Shown here: in pieces, positions 25,150-36,727 of the stretch
Numbering within the stretch: position 1 is the first letter of the stretch
Layout of the letters: each line of letters starts with the position of its first letter
Position numbers and translations under genes: made by a program
Notes under the pieces: model-generated
Databases searched by the model: none
Told to the model about the DNA's origin: nothing
Seen by the model: the letters and a program-made list of their open reading frames with translations, nothing else
Origin: Buxus sempervirens
Taxonomy: Eukaryota > Streptophyta > Magnoliopsida > Buxales > Buxaceae
Length of the DNA stretch: 64,000 nt
Assembly: GCA_947561395.2 (NCBI GenBank)
Contig: OX387190.1
Span: 27,646,858 to 27,710,857 of the forward strand
Direction: 5' to 3'

Positions 25150-26003
25150 AGGTTCCTTGGGCTTCTGCAAGCCTTTGAATTTCAGATTTTTCAAAAATAT
25201 CCCTGGGCCTCTGAAAGCCTTTGAATTTCAGATTTTTCAAAAAAAAAAAATTCCTCGGGCCTCTGAAAGCCTTTGAATTTCAGACTTTCATCAAAATATC
25301 CCTGGGCCTCTGAAAGCCTTTGAATTTCAGATTTTTCAAAATATCCCTGGGCCTCTGAAAGCCTTTGAATTTCAGATTTTTCAAAATATCCCTGGGCCTC
25401 TGAAAGCCTTTGAATTTCAGACCTTTATCTTTTGGGCCTCTGAAAGCCTTTGAATTTCAGACATTTATCTTTTGGGCCTCTGAAAGCCTTTGAATTTCAG
25501 AACTTTTGGGCTTCTGAAAGCCTTTGAATTTCAGACATTTATCTTTTGGGCCTCTGAAAGCCTTTGAATTTCAGAACTTTTGGGCCTCTGAAAGCCTTTG
25601 AATTTCAGACCTTTTTCTTTCTTTTGGGCCTCTGAAAGCCTTTGAATTTCAGAATTTTTGGGCCTCTGAAAGCCTTCGAATTTCAGACCTTTATCTTTTG
25701 GGCCTCTGAAAGCCTTTGAATTTCAGACTTTTTCCTTTTGGGCCTCTGAAAGCCTTTGAATTTCAGAACTTTTGGGCCTCCGAAAGCCTTTGAATTTCAG
25801 ACTTTTTTTCAAAATATCCCTGGGCCTCTGAAAGCCTTTGAATTTCAGACTTTCATCAAAAATCCTGGGCCTCTGAAAGCCTCTGAATTTCAGACTTTTT
25901 TTCCAAAAATATCCCTGGGCCTCTGAAAGCCTTTGAATTTCAGACCTTTTTCAAAAACCCCCCGGGCCTCTGAAAGCCTTTGAATTTCAGATCTTTCTCT
26001 CTT
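25150..26003 (+). repeat. Leader tandem repeat of element A, about 20 units
   Basis: The core GGGCCTCTGAAAGCCTTTGA plus ATTTCAGA is repeated with short, variable T-rich joints (unit 31-50 bp). Each core holds an inverted pair TCTGAAA - 9 nt - TTTCAGA. The matching array in B has about 22 units (56890-57865). It lies about 260 bp before gag. Confidence 0.92.
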
Positions 26004-26265
26004 TTGTGGGACCTGTTGGAAGCCCTAGAATATTCCAACATTTCAAAAAAAAAAAAAAGAAGCAAAGAAAAAAGAAATAATAATAAATAAAAAAAAAAAG
26101 AAAACAAAAAACAAATCCAAACTCGTGTTCACCCAGCTTGCACATAGGCATTCTTAGGCATGTGAATAAGATTAAATGGGCACTGATATTTTCTCCTTTG
26201 TTTTGTGATCAGGTACTAACACACTTGCAATCATAGCTCCTGTAACCAGATCAAGAGCTCGAGCC

Positions 26266-28980
26266 ATGAATCCCATTGAAGATGAAGTTGATGCTCCTCA
26301 TCCAGATGTCGTTCTACTCCAAGAATAAGTGGCAGGACTAGCCCGAATGCTAGAGAACATACTGTCAGTACAGGCCCAACAAGTGCAGGCCCAACAAATG
26401 CAGGCCCAGAACCAGGCATCCACATCCAACCCTGCACCTCCACCCCAAGTAAACGTTCCACCTCCAGTGCAACCAACTCCTGAACCCGTCTATGAACCCA
26501 CCCCTGAACCTATACTGACCAGGGATGAGACAACTGAATCAAACAAGGAAAAGGAAAGGATAAGGGAAGAGGTTGAAAGAAAGTTCATGCATAAGCTAGA
26601 AATGATCCAAGATGAACTTAGGGAGGTCAAAAGGGTAAACAACTTTGGAGGCACCAATTTTAAAGACCTGTGCCTATACCCCAATGTTAACCTGCCGGCT
26701 AAGTTTAAGTGCCCAGACTTGGACAAGTATGATGGCACTGGTTGCCCCATGAGCCACCTAAAGTTGTATTGCGGTGCCCTATGCCAGTTCGGGCAGGATG
26801 AGGGTATCTTGATCCAACTTTTCCAAAGGAGCCTGACTGGAACCGCATTAAGATGGTTCGCCACTCTGGACCATGGAAAGATCAAAAGATGGAAAGACCT
26901 AGCCGATGCCTTCCTGGCTCAATACCGGTTCAATTCAGAGATCATGCCAGATAGGTACGACGTCATGAGAATGAGCAAAGGAAGGGAGGAGACTGTAAGG
27001 CAGTATGCCAAGAGGTGGAGGGAGACGGCCTCCCAGGTCAGGCCACCCATGCTAGAACAGGAAATGATTTCTACTTTCATAAGCACTTTGGGTCAACCAT
27101 TCTACAGCCACTTGGTGGGTCATACCACCACTAATTTTGCAGCTTTGGTTCAGGTGGCTGACCGAATTGAGGATGGAATAAGGTCAGGTAAGATAATTGA
27201 CCACTCTGCCATGGTTAGCCAGCAGGACCCCAACCTAAAGAAAGGAAGTGGGACAAAAAAGAATGGGAACAAGAAGGAGGGTGAGGTAAACATGGTACAG
27301 CCACCATCTGGCCCTAACAAGCCCATACAAATCAACGTACCCGCTCATTTTCCTACTCCATCTACACCTACCCAGGCCCCTATGAGGGTTAATGTTCCAA
27401 CAGCACCTTCAGACCAAAAAAGGGTTTTTACCAAAGAGGAAAAGGATGCCTATTTTGCAGCAAGGAGAAATATGGTTTTCACCCCTATTCCAATGACTCC
27501 CTCTCAATTGCTGCCCACTTTATTGCAAGGAGGGTATATCACCTTAAGAGAACCTAATCCGAATGCATCTAAGGGGAGAAATTTTGACCCCTCCACCACT
27601 TGCGATTACCATATGGGTGCACCTGGGCACCCTACAGACAAGTGCTGGCCTTTGAAACATGCCATTCAGGATTTACTGGACCAGAATACCCTGTCTTTCA
27701 ATACAGGGGCTCCCAATCCTCCAAGAACCGATATTGGACAGAACCCTCTGCCCCAGCATCATGGGGCAGGTCCATCTAATGTCATAGGAGTCATCTCTTC
27801 TGACAAAATAACCTTTGACCCATCCCAATTAATTGCTCCCATAGGGACAACGGTCAAAGTATATTTTGACAGGAGAAGTGAAGGCAAAAAAATAAATATG
27901 ATTTCAAAGGGGAATGATAGTGCTGCAAAGAACATTAGCTCATCTTTGGACCGGGTCTCATCCCTCATGGCTCAGATGAACATCACCAAGCCACCTTTGG
28001 TCATTAATTACAATCCATCCACTTTTACTCCGCCCGTTCGGTCTAAGACACCATTGGTCATAAATTGTGACCCCTTTAGTGCATCAGTCACTTCTGCAAA
28101 CCCCCAACCAAAACAACTTCCTCCATTGGTTGTCAATGTTCCTATTACTCAGACTTCCATCACCAAACCCAAACTTCCCCCATTGGTGGTGAATGTCCCC
28201 AAGCCTTCCTACTCTGAATCGGCTGTACCATGGAACTACAGTGAAGCATTTACCACTACATGCCCTGCAGCTGAAAACAAGGAAGAAGTGAACCTCATGA
28301 TGAGATCAGGAAAATGTGTAGGGGTGGAAGAAAAACAAAAAGAAACAGAAAAGGAGAAGGAAGAAGAAAAAAATAAAGGCAAGGCCAAGGTAGGGGAAGA
28401 GGCCCCTCAGGTAACTAACAGTGAGGCTGCTGACCTCATTAAGGTAATAAAAAAGAGTGAGTTCAATGTTATTGAACAGTTGAACAAAGTCCCTGCCCAG
28501 ATCTCAATACTAGGCCTATTGTTAAATTCTGAAAAACATAGGGACTCCTTGTTAAGGATACTCCAGGGGGCCCATGTGCCTAAAAATATTGAACCAGACC
28601 AATTAGGCCGGATGGTTGGTCAAATTTTATCCCATAATGTCATAACCTTTTCTGAAACTGAAATTAGTCCAGCAGGATACCGTCATGTAGACCCATTGCA
28701 CATAGCTGTACTCAGTAAGGGTTGCATGATAGCCCGGGTCTTGATTGACAATGGGTCGGCCCTCAATGTCTGCCCTTTAGTAACCTTTGTTAAGCTCAAT
28801 CTGGAGCGAAACAAAATAAAACAAAACGGAAGAATTATAAGAGCATTTGACAGCTCTAAAACACACTCCCTAGGGGAGGTTGAACTGCCGGTCACAATTG
28901 GACCGTATATTTTCAACATCACATTTGAAGTGATGGATATACCTGCAGCCTTCAACCTACTCCTAGGAAGGCCGTAGATT
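26266..28980 (+). CDS. Element A gag and protease region
   Basis: The gag start MNPIEDEVDAPHPDVVLLQE is taken because the B copy starts with a near-identical MNP. The retrotransposon gag core is at about 26700-27130 (LCLYPNVNLPAKFKCPDLDK, GTALRWFATL, WKDLADAFLAQY). A Tat-type zinc-knuckle-like motif CDYHMGAPGHPTDKCWPLK lies near 27600-27655. A Pro-rich linker and a Lys/Glu-rich segment follow, then an aspartic protease with VLIDNGSALNVCP near 28740-28780 and LLLGRP at the end. This makes the particle shell and processing enzyme of a retrotransposon. It is a fossil, nearly open. Confidence 0.9.
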
Positions 28981-29194
28981 CATACAGCTCGGGCTATACC
29001 ATCTACCCTCCACCAAAGAGTCAAGTATATTAGAGGGCAAAAGGTGATTACCGTCCTGGCCGAAAACTTGGTTCCCCCCATGTGGTCCCCTGACGTACCC
29101 TGTATTAACACGGAAATGACAGCAGATAAGATGGCGTTTCACTCTTTTCAATTTGAAGCTGTGAATTATATACCTGGGGGGTATTAGCAAAAAG

Positions 29195-29817
29195 AAGGAA
29201 AATTGACCTGTGCTGAAAAAATGGTCAAAAATGTGCTAGAAAAGTACCATTTTCACCCTGGAAAAGGTCTGGGGGTTAACCTACAAGGAAGGATAGAACC
29301 AGTACAAGTTAAGAAGATGGTTCACAGAGCAGGATTGGGGTCCAAGCCAAGGAAATGGAGAAGACAGGGGCAGATAGAAACTATGAAATTCCCTCATATC
29401 AGGGAAACTTTTCCTAAGCTGTCTCACATGATTCAGCTGTCTCCTCCTGAGGATCAGGCCAAACCCCCATACTACAATGTTAACCCATTCCAGAAACCCA
29501 AACCCTCAACAGTACAACCATATGTTCCACCTCCACCTCCACAAGCATCTGGTGGGCCTGGGCCACAGACAAAACAAAAGCAGGATTTTTCTGAGGACGT
29601 AGGGGCATTCTTTGCCATGACAGAAGGCAACCAAGAAAAAGTAGCGGAGGAGCTACCTTTTATTGATTGGGCTGCAGTAGAAGTTCCATCTGGAACTGGC
29701 CCTACAGAAGAAGCAGGCGATGCAACTCACCCAGTACTAGTGATCTCAGATGCAGACCCTGAGCTTGAGGAGCAGGCTTGTATCCCTGCCCCAGATTCTT
29801 TTATTCTGAATAATTAG
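29195..29817 (+). CDS. Element A G-patch segment
   Basis: Translation CAEKMVKNVLEKYHFHPGKG followed by LGVNLQGRIEPVQV and HRAGLGSKPRKW matches the G-patch pattern (GxGLG, aromatic-Gly repeats), a nucleic-acid-binding motif that Tat/Ogre elements carry between protease and RT. A Pro-rich and an acidic stretch follow. It is the linker part of the element's long polyprotein region. Confidence 0.75.
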
Positions 29818-29852
29818 GAGGAAACTCCTCTTACTTTTGAAGCCGCGTTTGT

Positions 29853-32800
29853 TTGGCAAACAGACATGGCTTCCAAAAAAAAACTCCATTAGTGGAATGC
29901 CCTTTTCCTGAAGGTTTTAATGAGACTTCGTCTTCAGGGAAAGATTTTGTAGGAGGCTCTCAAAAAATACAAAAAGATTTTTCAGTTTTTTCTAGAAAAG
30001 ATAAAGTTTTCAAAAAGGTCCAAACCATTTATGAACCATATAAGCAAACGGAATTTGATCAGGATGAGTATGACTTCGACCTTAAGCTCGACTTTGACCT
30101 AATGGGGGTTGAAGAAGAGACCGAGGACGAAGAAGACGATGTTCCAAAAGAAATCACATATCAATTAGAACGTCATGAAAAGGGGGTCCAACCCAATATT
30201 GAAGAGACCATATCTATCAACCTAGGGACCGAAGATGACCCAAAAATAGTGAAGATTGGGGTATGCCTATCTGAGGTACAGCGGGATGAAATGATGCGAT
30301 TTTTGGCTGATTATGAAGATGTGTTTGCATGGTCGTATCGGGATATGCCGGGGTTAGACACAGATATGGTGGTGCACAGGCTACCCATTCTACCAGATGC
30401 CAAGCCAGTTAAGCAGAAACTGAGAAGGTTAAAACCTGAATGGACATTAAAGGTTAAAGATGAAGTGGTTAAACAATTCCAAGCCGGATTCTTAGCAGTT
30501 TCCACATACCCCGAATGGCTTGCAAATATAGTGCCAGTGCCAAAGAAGGATGGAAAGGTCAGAATGTGTGTAGATTATAGAGATTTGAATAAGGCAAGTC
30601 CAAAGGATGATTTTCCACTTCCACACATAGACATCTTGGTGGATAACACCGCTGTACATAGTCTGTTCTCATTCATGGACGGGTTTTCTGGGTACAATCA
30701 GATTAAGATGGCTAAGGAAGACCAAGAGAAGACAGCCTTTATCACCCCTTGGGGTACCTTCCACTACACTGTCATGCCATTTGGACTTAAGAACGCTGGG
30801 GCAACCTACCAGAGGGCCATGACAGCCTTATTCCATGATATGATCCATAAGGAGATGGAGGTTTATGTGGATGATATGATAGCCAAATCATGTGAGGAAG
30901 AAGACCACTTGATTAACTTGAAGAAGGTATTTGACCGGCTTAGGAAATACAGTCTAAGGCTTAACCCTGCGAAATGTGTCTTTGGGGCTATATCAGGAAA
31001 ATTGTTGGGCTTTATAGTAAGCAGAAGGGGAATTGAGATTGACCCAGCTAAAGCTAAAGCCATCATTGAAATGCCATCTCCTAGAACCGAGAGGGAAGTT
31101 CGGGGCTTTCTTGGAAGGATTCAATACATAAGCCGGTTCATAGCACAGCTCACCGCTATCTGTGAACCAATTTTCAAACTTTTAAGAAAGAATAACCCGA
31201 CAGCCTGGAATGATGATTGCCAAGAAGCCTTTGACACAATAAAGGAGTATTTATTGAACCCACCTGTGCTAGTACCACCCACGCCAGGAAGGCCATTAAT
31301 TCTATACTTGTCTGTTTTGGAGACATCAATGGGGTGTGTCTTAGGACAGCATGATGATACAGGCAGAAAGGAGAGGGCGATTTACTACCTAAGCAAGAAA
31401 TTTACAGAATATGAAGCAAAATATTCCCCTCTAGAAAAGACTTGTTGTGCTTTAGTATGGGCAACTCAGAGACTGAGGCATTATTTCCTTAGTCATTCCA
31501 CCTTACTGATATCCCGTATGGACCCTTTGAAGTATCTATTTGAGAAACCGGCTTTAACAGGCAGAACAGCAATGTGGCAGTTGTTACTCTCTGAATTTGA
31601 CCTCACCTATATCACAAAGAAGGCCATTAAGGGTCAAGCCATTGCAGATCACTTGGCTGCACACCCTTTACCAGAATACCAACCCTTAAAGACCAACTTC
31701 CCTGATGAGGCAATCCTGTTTGCTGAAGAGGAAGAAGATGAAAGCTCATGGCAAATGTTTTTTGATGGGGCCGCTAATATGAATGGAAATGGAATAGGGG
31801 CTGTTCTGATCAAGCCAGATGGGGCACATATCCCAATCGCAGTGAAGTTAAGGTTTCAATGCACGAACAATATAGCAGAGTATGAAGCATGCATAATTGG
31901 GTTGCAAGCAGCCTTAGATCATGAAGTAGAGGAACTTGACGTATATGGGGATTCGAGTCTTATCATCTTCCAAACAACTGGTGAATGGAAAACCAAGGAT
32001 CACAAATTGATCCCTTATCACCAGTATTTGGAAGAAATAAGCAATAAATTTACTCGAATTTCCTTCAATTATATGCCAAGGGCCAAAAACCAGTTTGCAG
32101 ATGCTTTAGCAACATTGGCTTCAATGGTCAGTATGCCAGAAGGGGTTGATATTAGACCATTGGAAATTGAAGTCAGAGATGAACCAGCTTACTGCCTTGT
32201 TCTAGAAGAAACCCCAGAAGAAGAAGTACCATGGTTTCGAGACACTAAGAACTTCCTAAATGATCGAAGTTTACCAGAAAATGTCACCTCTACAGAGAAA
32301 AGAACAATACAGAGGCTGGCAGGACAGTTCTTACTAAGTGGTGGGCAGTTATACAAAAGATCACACAATGATATACTACTTAGATGTGTTGCAAAAACTG
32401 AGTCAGAAAGGATAGTTGAAACCGTACATGGAGGAGTGTGTGGACCCCATATGAATGGGCATATGCTTGCCAAGAAGATTCTGCGATTGGGATATTACTG
32501 GTCGACTATGGAGCATGATTGCTATATGCACGTTAAAAGGTGTCATTTATGCCAAGTGTACGCGGATAACAAGAATGCACCCCCAAGTGAATTACACAGT
32601 ATGACATCCCCGTGGCCTTTTTCTATGTGGGGTATAGATGTCATTGGAATGATCTCTCCAAAGGCATCAAATGGACACAGGTTTAAACTTGTAGCAATTG
32701 AGTACTTCACCAAGTGGGTAGAAGCAGCTTCATATGCAAACATTACGAGTAGCCATGTTCTTAAGTTTTTGAAGCACAACATCATTTGCCGCTATGGTTT

Positions 32801-33478
32801 GCCAAGTGCCATAGTAACAGACAACGCTTCAAACCTTAAGAACAAAGACATGAGAAAGATGTGTGAACAATTTCAGATTACCCACCACAAGTCAGCGCCT
32901 TACAACCAAAGATGAATGGGGCAGTGGAAGCAGCGAATAAGAATATAAAGAAGATTATTCAGAAAATGGTAGTGAGTTTTAAAGATTGGCATGAAATGCT
33001 GCCACTTGCTCTACATGCTTACAGAACCTCAATCCGGACTTCTACAGGGGCAACCCCATACTCCTTAGTCTATGGAATGGAAGCAGTTTTACCAGTGGAA
33101 GTGGAAATACCTTCACTAAGAGCACTAATGGAAGCTGAATTAGAAGAAGCTGAATGGATACAATCAAGACATGATCAACTCAATTTAATAGAAGAAAAAC
33201 GTTTGAAGGCACTTAGTCATGGCCAATTATATCGTAAGAGGATGGCCAGGGCTTACAATAAAAAGGTGAAGCCCAGAACTTTCCAAGAAGGAAATTTGGT
33301 ATTAAAGAAAATTTTACCCTTTTTGGAGGATCCTCGTGGAAAGCTTAAACCAAATTGGGAAGGACCTTATGTGGTTAAGAAGGTCCTATCAGGGGGAGCT
33401 CTCATCTTAACAGAAATGGATGGGAAGGATTTTCCTGAGCCAATTAACTCTGACGCAGTAAAGAGATATTTTCCATGA
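29853..33478 (+). CDS. Element A reverse transcriptase, two RNase H domains and integrase region
   Basis: RT: VPKKDGKVRMCVDYRDLNKA (about 30536-30600), FMDGFSGYNQI, and the catalytic YVDDM at about 30865. The RT-linked RNase H-like part is at about 31260-31530 (CALVWATQRLRHY). A second, archaeal-type RNase H with FDGAANMNGNGIGAVL starts near 31760, a mark of the Tat clade. Integrase: zinc-binding HGG...H...CHLC near 32430-32560, then a core with GIDVIGM, TDNASN and AVEAANKN up to about 32940, and a C-terminal part with SLVYGMEAVLPVEVEIP. It turns RNA into DNA and inserts it. Nearly open; a fossil with few breaks. Confidence 0.92.
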
Positions 33479-34443
33479 ATGAATATTACTAGGAAATGAT
33501 CTGAGGCCATCGTTCTTTATATCCCAAAATTTGAATCCCTAGTCAAACCAATTTGAGCCTGTTCGTTTTTTTGTTAAACCCAAACTAGACTTACAGCCTT
33601 ATACTGGGGCAAAGCCAATAAGGGCAAGGCCAATAGGGGCAAAAAGAAAAAATTGAAAAAAAAAAAAAAAAGGCCAAATACAAAAGAAGAAGAATGGGAT
33701 CGAGTTCATCATGACTGTAAGTCCAGTTGACCCATTTTTTTTTACACTTAGAAAATTTTGAGCCTTTAATACCTTTTCTTTCATTAACCGAGCCTAGCCT
33801 TTGTTTCGTCCTATTATTAAGCCCTCGGTGATTTTAGTATATTCATTCAACTTTCAGAGTAAGATTGGTGATGACGGAATACAAAGGCCAACCCTAGTGA
33901 AAACCGTAATTGGCACTAGGGGCAAGAAGGGCAAAAGAAAAAAAAAGAAAAAAAAAAGAAGAAAAAAAAAAGAAAAAAAAAGAGAAAAGAATCAAGGGTT
34001 GAGTTGATCATGTGGTCTAAGTTTCAAATCAGCATGAGCACTGGAAACTGAGCAGATTAGCAAGGCCAATCATGAAGGAAAAATCATTAGGGGATGATTC
34101 TAAAGGTCACGGGGTAGACAAATTTGGTCTCTCCCTATTGCTTGGACTACCCTTTTCATTATTCAACCTGATTTTAATTCCTTTAATTATATGTGATTAA
34201 GTGTTTTGGATCAGCTTTCAAAAAAAAAAAAAACTATACTTTGGCCAATGATGAGAAATCAAATACTTTTTCATAAAACTTCTGTTTTTATAAGCATCTG
34301 AGAATTCTGAGGCCAATAATATAAAACCTATTTTTGAATTAAATCTAATATCTTTCCACTAATGGAGTTCGCTTTTGTAAAAAAGTATGGAAAAAAATGA
34401 AAAGAAAAAAAAGAAAAAAAAGAAAAAAAAAAGATGAAAGAAT
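33479..34443 (+). other. Element A spacer between integrase and antisense genes
   Basis: Purine-rich low-complexity sequence with repeated GGGGCAAAG(A)CCAATA-like words (33605-33640) and A/G runs (33650-33672, 33935-33990, 34390-34436). No coding region. The plus-strand integrase unit and the minus-strand second antisense gene both point into it. Confidence 0.7.
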
Positions 34444-35525
34444 CTAATCCCTACTCCCTAACTGCTCCTCAAGCTCCCTAATCCTAGATGCCTGAGTTGC
34501 AATGATTCCAGAAGCACCCTCTGCATCAGGATCACTCAAAAAGGAGATGACCTCATCTGAAAAAGAAAGCTTGCTCTTCAACGCCCTAAGGTCAGCCAAG
34601 GAATCCTGATACTTCTTCCGCATCACTCGGACTTCAAAGCGACGAGCCTGCCTTTGTTCTTCAAGTTTCTTCTCCATGGCAATGCGGCCAGACTTCTGCT
34701 CTTCAAGCTTCCTCTCCAGAACAAGGACTTTTATCCTAAGTTCTTGAGCCTCCCGTACCCATATTTGTTGAAGCCGTTTATGGGTTGCCCTTTCTGACTC
34801 CAGAATGTCCTCATAAGTAGGAGGAAGAACTGCAGGAGGATCCTCTGGTACTGGGGCATGACTCTGCACCTGTTCTTTGATCCAGAAATGATAGTCCTTC
34901 ACATGGAACTCAGAAAAGACTGGACCCCGCAGAAAGCAAACATAGGACCACTCTTTCATTAATTGAGCATTTAGCCCCATGGTGGCTGATGTAAGTGGCC
35001 CTACAAAGCTCTCATAACCTGTGGGGATCATAATTCCCTGGGTCGCTCCAAATTGCCGAAGAACCCGCAAAGGAAGGTAGAGAACAGCAGATTTCAAGCC
35101 TGCCAGGGCCAGAAAGTTTTTATCCCTAAAGCTAATCACTGTCTCTGGAGTAGGCTGATAAGTGCCAGGCCATCTCACTTGATCATCCTGGAGAGTACCC
35201 AAGAAAGTGAACTAGCCTTGCTTGCCACCTTGGATGTTAGGACAACCCCTATTGCTCATCAAAACAGGAACTTTCAATCTTGGAAAGAAGCGGCGAGTTA
35301 TTTCTTCAACCTGGCTAAGATGGTCAAGCAACCAAAGCTGCAGAAAAAGGGAGTATTTCAATTTATTTCCAAAAAGAAAAAAAAAGAAAAAAAAAGAGAA
35401 AAAAAAAGAGAGAAAGAACAATAAAAAAGGAAAAAGAAAAAAAAAAGAGAAAAAAAAAGAAGAAGAAGAAGCAGAGAGAAGAAAAAGAAAGGAATGAAAG
35501 AATAGAAAAAAAAAGAAGAAGAAGA

Positions 35526-35556
<31 letters not shown>

Positions 35557-36271
35557 TATGCATATTTTTTACCTGTAGGATAGGGGCGCAGGCAAGGAAG
35601 CGCTTTTTCTTCCTGAAATAACAATCAGTAAGAGCCTGATATATCTCTGCTAGGATCATGGGGGCTAACCTCTCGCGTTCCCTAACCTGACAGATAACTG
35701 AGATGAGAGCCAAATCAACCTGGTCATCACCCCGTGGAAAAAGCAGCTGATTGACCACTACCAGGGTCAATGCATTAAACCTAGAGTCCTTGTCATTACT
35801 CCTCAGAAGTTTTTCAATCAAAAAGGTCTTGGACAAGGTCAATAGTGCATCAGAATTTCCTAAGTCCTTCTTCCCTATACCCAAGAAAGTGGAAGCCTCT
35901 TTTTTATAACTAAGCTTTAGGGGTGGGTTCACAACTTTTTCAGAAAATCTTAGGCCAAGGATGGTTTCAATTTCTTCTATGGTGCGAGTCATCTCTTTAT
36001 CATCAAAACGGAAGAGATTCAGCTCAGGTACCCAGTGGCCAATCAAAGCTTCAATGATTTCCCACTTAAAGGGAATTTTATGGAGGTGTAGGATGTGCCC
36101 TAAGTGGATGGAATCCCAACGAATCTCCTCATCAAGGGTCATGGAGTTAACCCATCTATCATAAAAGGAATCCACAATATTGTACCTGGTAAGATTAGGA
36201 GGTTTTGATCTAACAGGTTGTCTTGCAGGAGGAGATTCAACGGCAGGAGAAAGCGGCGTAGGGGAGGCCAT
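34444..36271 (-). CDS. Element A second antisense gene (DUF7745-like domain plus coiled coil), two exon blocks
   Basis: Read on the minus strand. Start MASPTPLSPAVESPPARQ at 36271 matches the B copy and lies 100 bp after the TATA box; another in-frame ATG is at 36328. Block 1 (35573-36271) holds helices with RWDSIHLGHILHL, HWVPELNLFRFDDKEM and LLFPRGDDQVDLALISVIC. After a donor CCTACAG|GTAAAA, a low-complexity intron (35338-35572) ends TTTCTGCAG. Block 2 (34444-35337) has LPLRVLRQFGATQGIMIPTG and then a long Glu/Lys/Arg-rich coiled coil (ILESERATHKRLQQIWVREA onward). Function unknown. DUF7745-like proteins near Tat elements are known to me from recall. It has no link to retroviral genes and looks like a captured host gene. 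Confidence 0.75.
35338..35572 (-). repeat. Low-complexity intron with A/G tracts and (TA)n
   Basis: On the plus strand this is a series of A/G runs (35383-35533) and an alternating TA tract (35534-35560). On the minus strand it is a long polypyrimidine tract between donor and acceptor of the second antisense gene. The B copy has the same T/C-rich intron at 43520-43680. Confidence 0.75.
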
Positions 36272-36362
36272 GGAAGTGTCAAAGAAGCCAAGGAAAGCGA
36301 GAAAAGACGTGCTCAGGGAGTTTTTCAATTAATAAAAGTGTTACAATGATGTTCCCTAGGAG

Positions 36363-36370
36363 TTTATATA
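36363..36370 (-). promoter_or_regulatory. TATA box of second antisense gene in A
   Basis: The minus strand reads TTCTATATAAACTCC, 22 nt from the dyad array at 36393-36524 and 100 bp before the ATG. These distances match the B copy closely (23 nt and 99 bp). Confidence 0.7.
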
Positions 36371-36392
36371 GAAAAAATCGTAAGACAGTAAA

Positions 36393-36524
36393 TTCCGTAA
36401 TTATACTACGGGCAAGGCGCGCCCGTATAGGAATTACGGACACGGCTGACCGTGGAAACTTCACGGGCAAAGCATGCCCGTAGTAACTTTACGGGCACAG
36501 CCTGCTCGTAGTATAAGTACGGTT
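36393..36524. promoter_or_regulatory. Dyad array 8 (promoter of second antisense gene, A), five units
   Basis: Left arms at 36393, 36421, 36448, 36476 and 36504 (TTCCGTA, GCCCGTA, GACCGTG, GCCCGTA, GCTCGTA) with right arms TACGGGC, TACGGAC, CACGGGC, TACGGGC and TACGGTT. Spacers are 7 nt; one linker is 6 nt. It lies between the end of the antisense PMD gene and the TATA box of the second gene. Confidence 0.88.
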
Positions 36525-36727
36525 CCTTCGAAAAAATGCAAAAAAGTGGGAAGTTTTAATTTCTTTGTTTCCCTAAGCTTCACCTGTCCCTGTTTTAACA
36601 TTAATCAGGTAATAAATACTGAAAATAAAGAAGAAAGAACACAAATGGAAATAAATCAAACTTCTTTTATATATATGAATGTTTACATCACTTTTGCCAA
36701 AAAAATACAAAGATACATGGAAGAATC

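Larger units (their letters stand above)
22323..26212 (+). other. Probable leader intron of element A (LTR to gag)
   Basis: The donor CCAG|GTAAGT lies in the LTR about 110 bp after the TATA box. The acceptor TTTTGTGATCAG lies 53 bp before the gag ATG. Element B has a matching donor in its 5' LTR and a polypyrimidine-CAG acceptor before its gag. Removing this 3.9-kb stretch would take out the primer site, dyad array and tandem repeats, giving an mRNA distinct from genomic RNA. Splicing is known in Ogre-type elements; this particular intron is inferred from sequence. Confidence 0.55.

Noticed and set aside
35222-35497. Lys/Glu-rich open frames on the plus strand
   Set aside because: They come from the A/G-rich intron of the second antisense gene and have no domain or homologous start in B.
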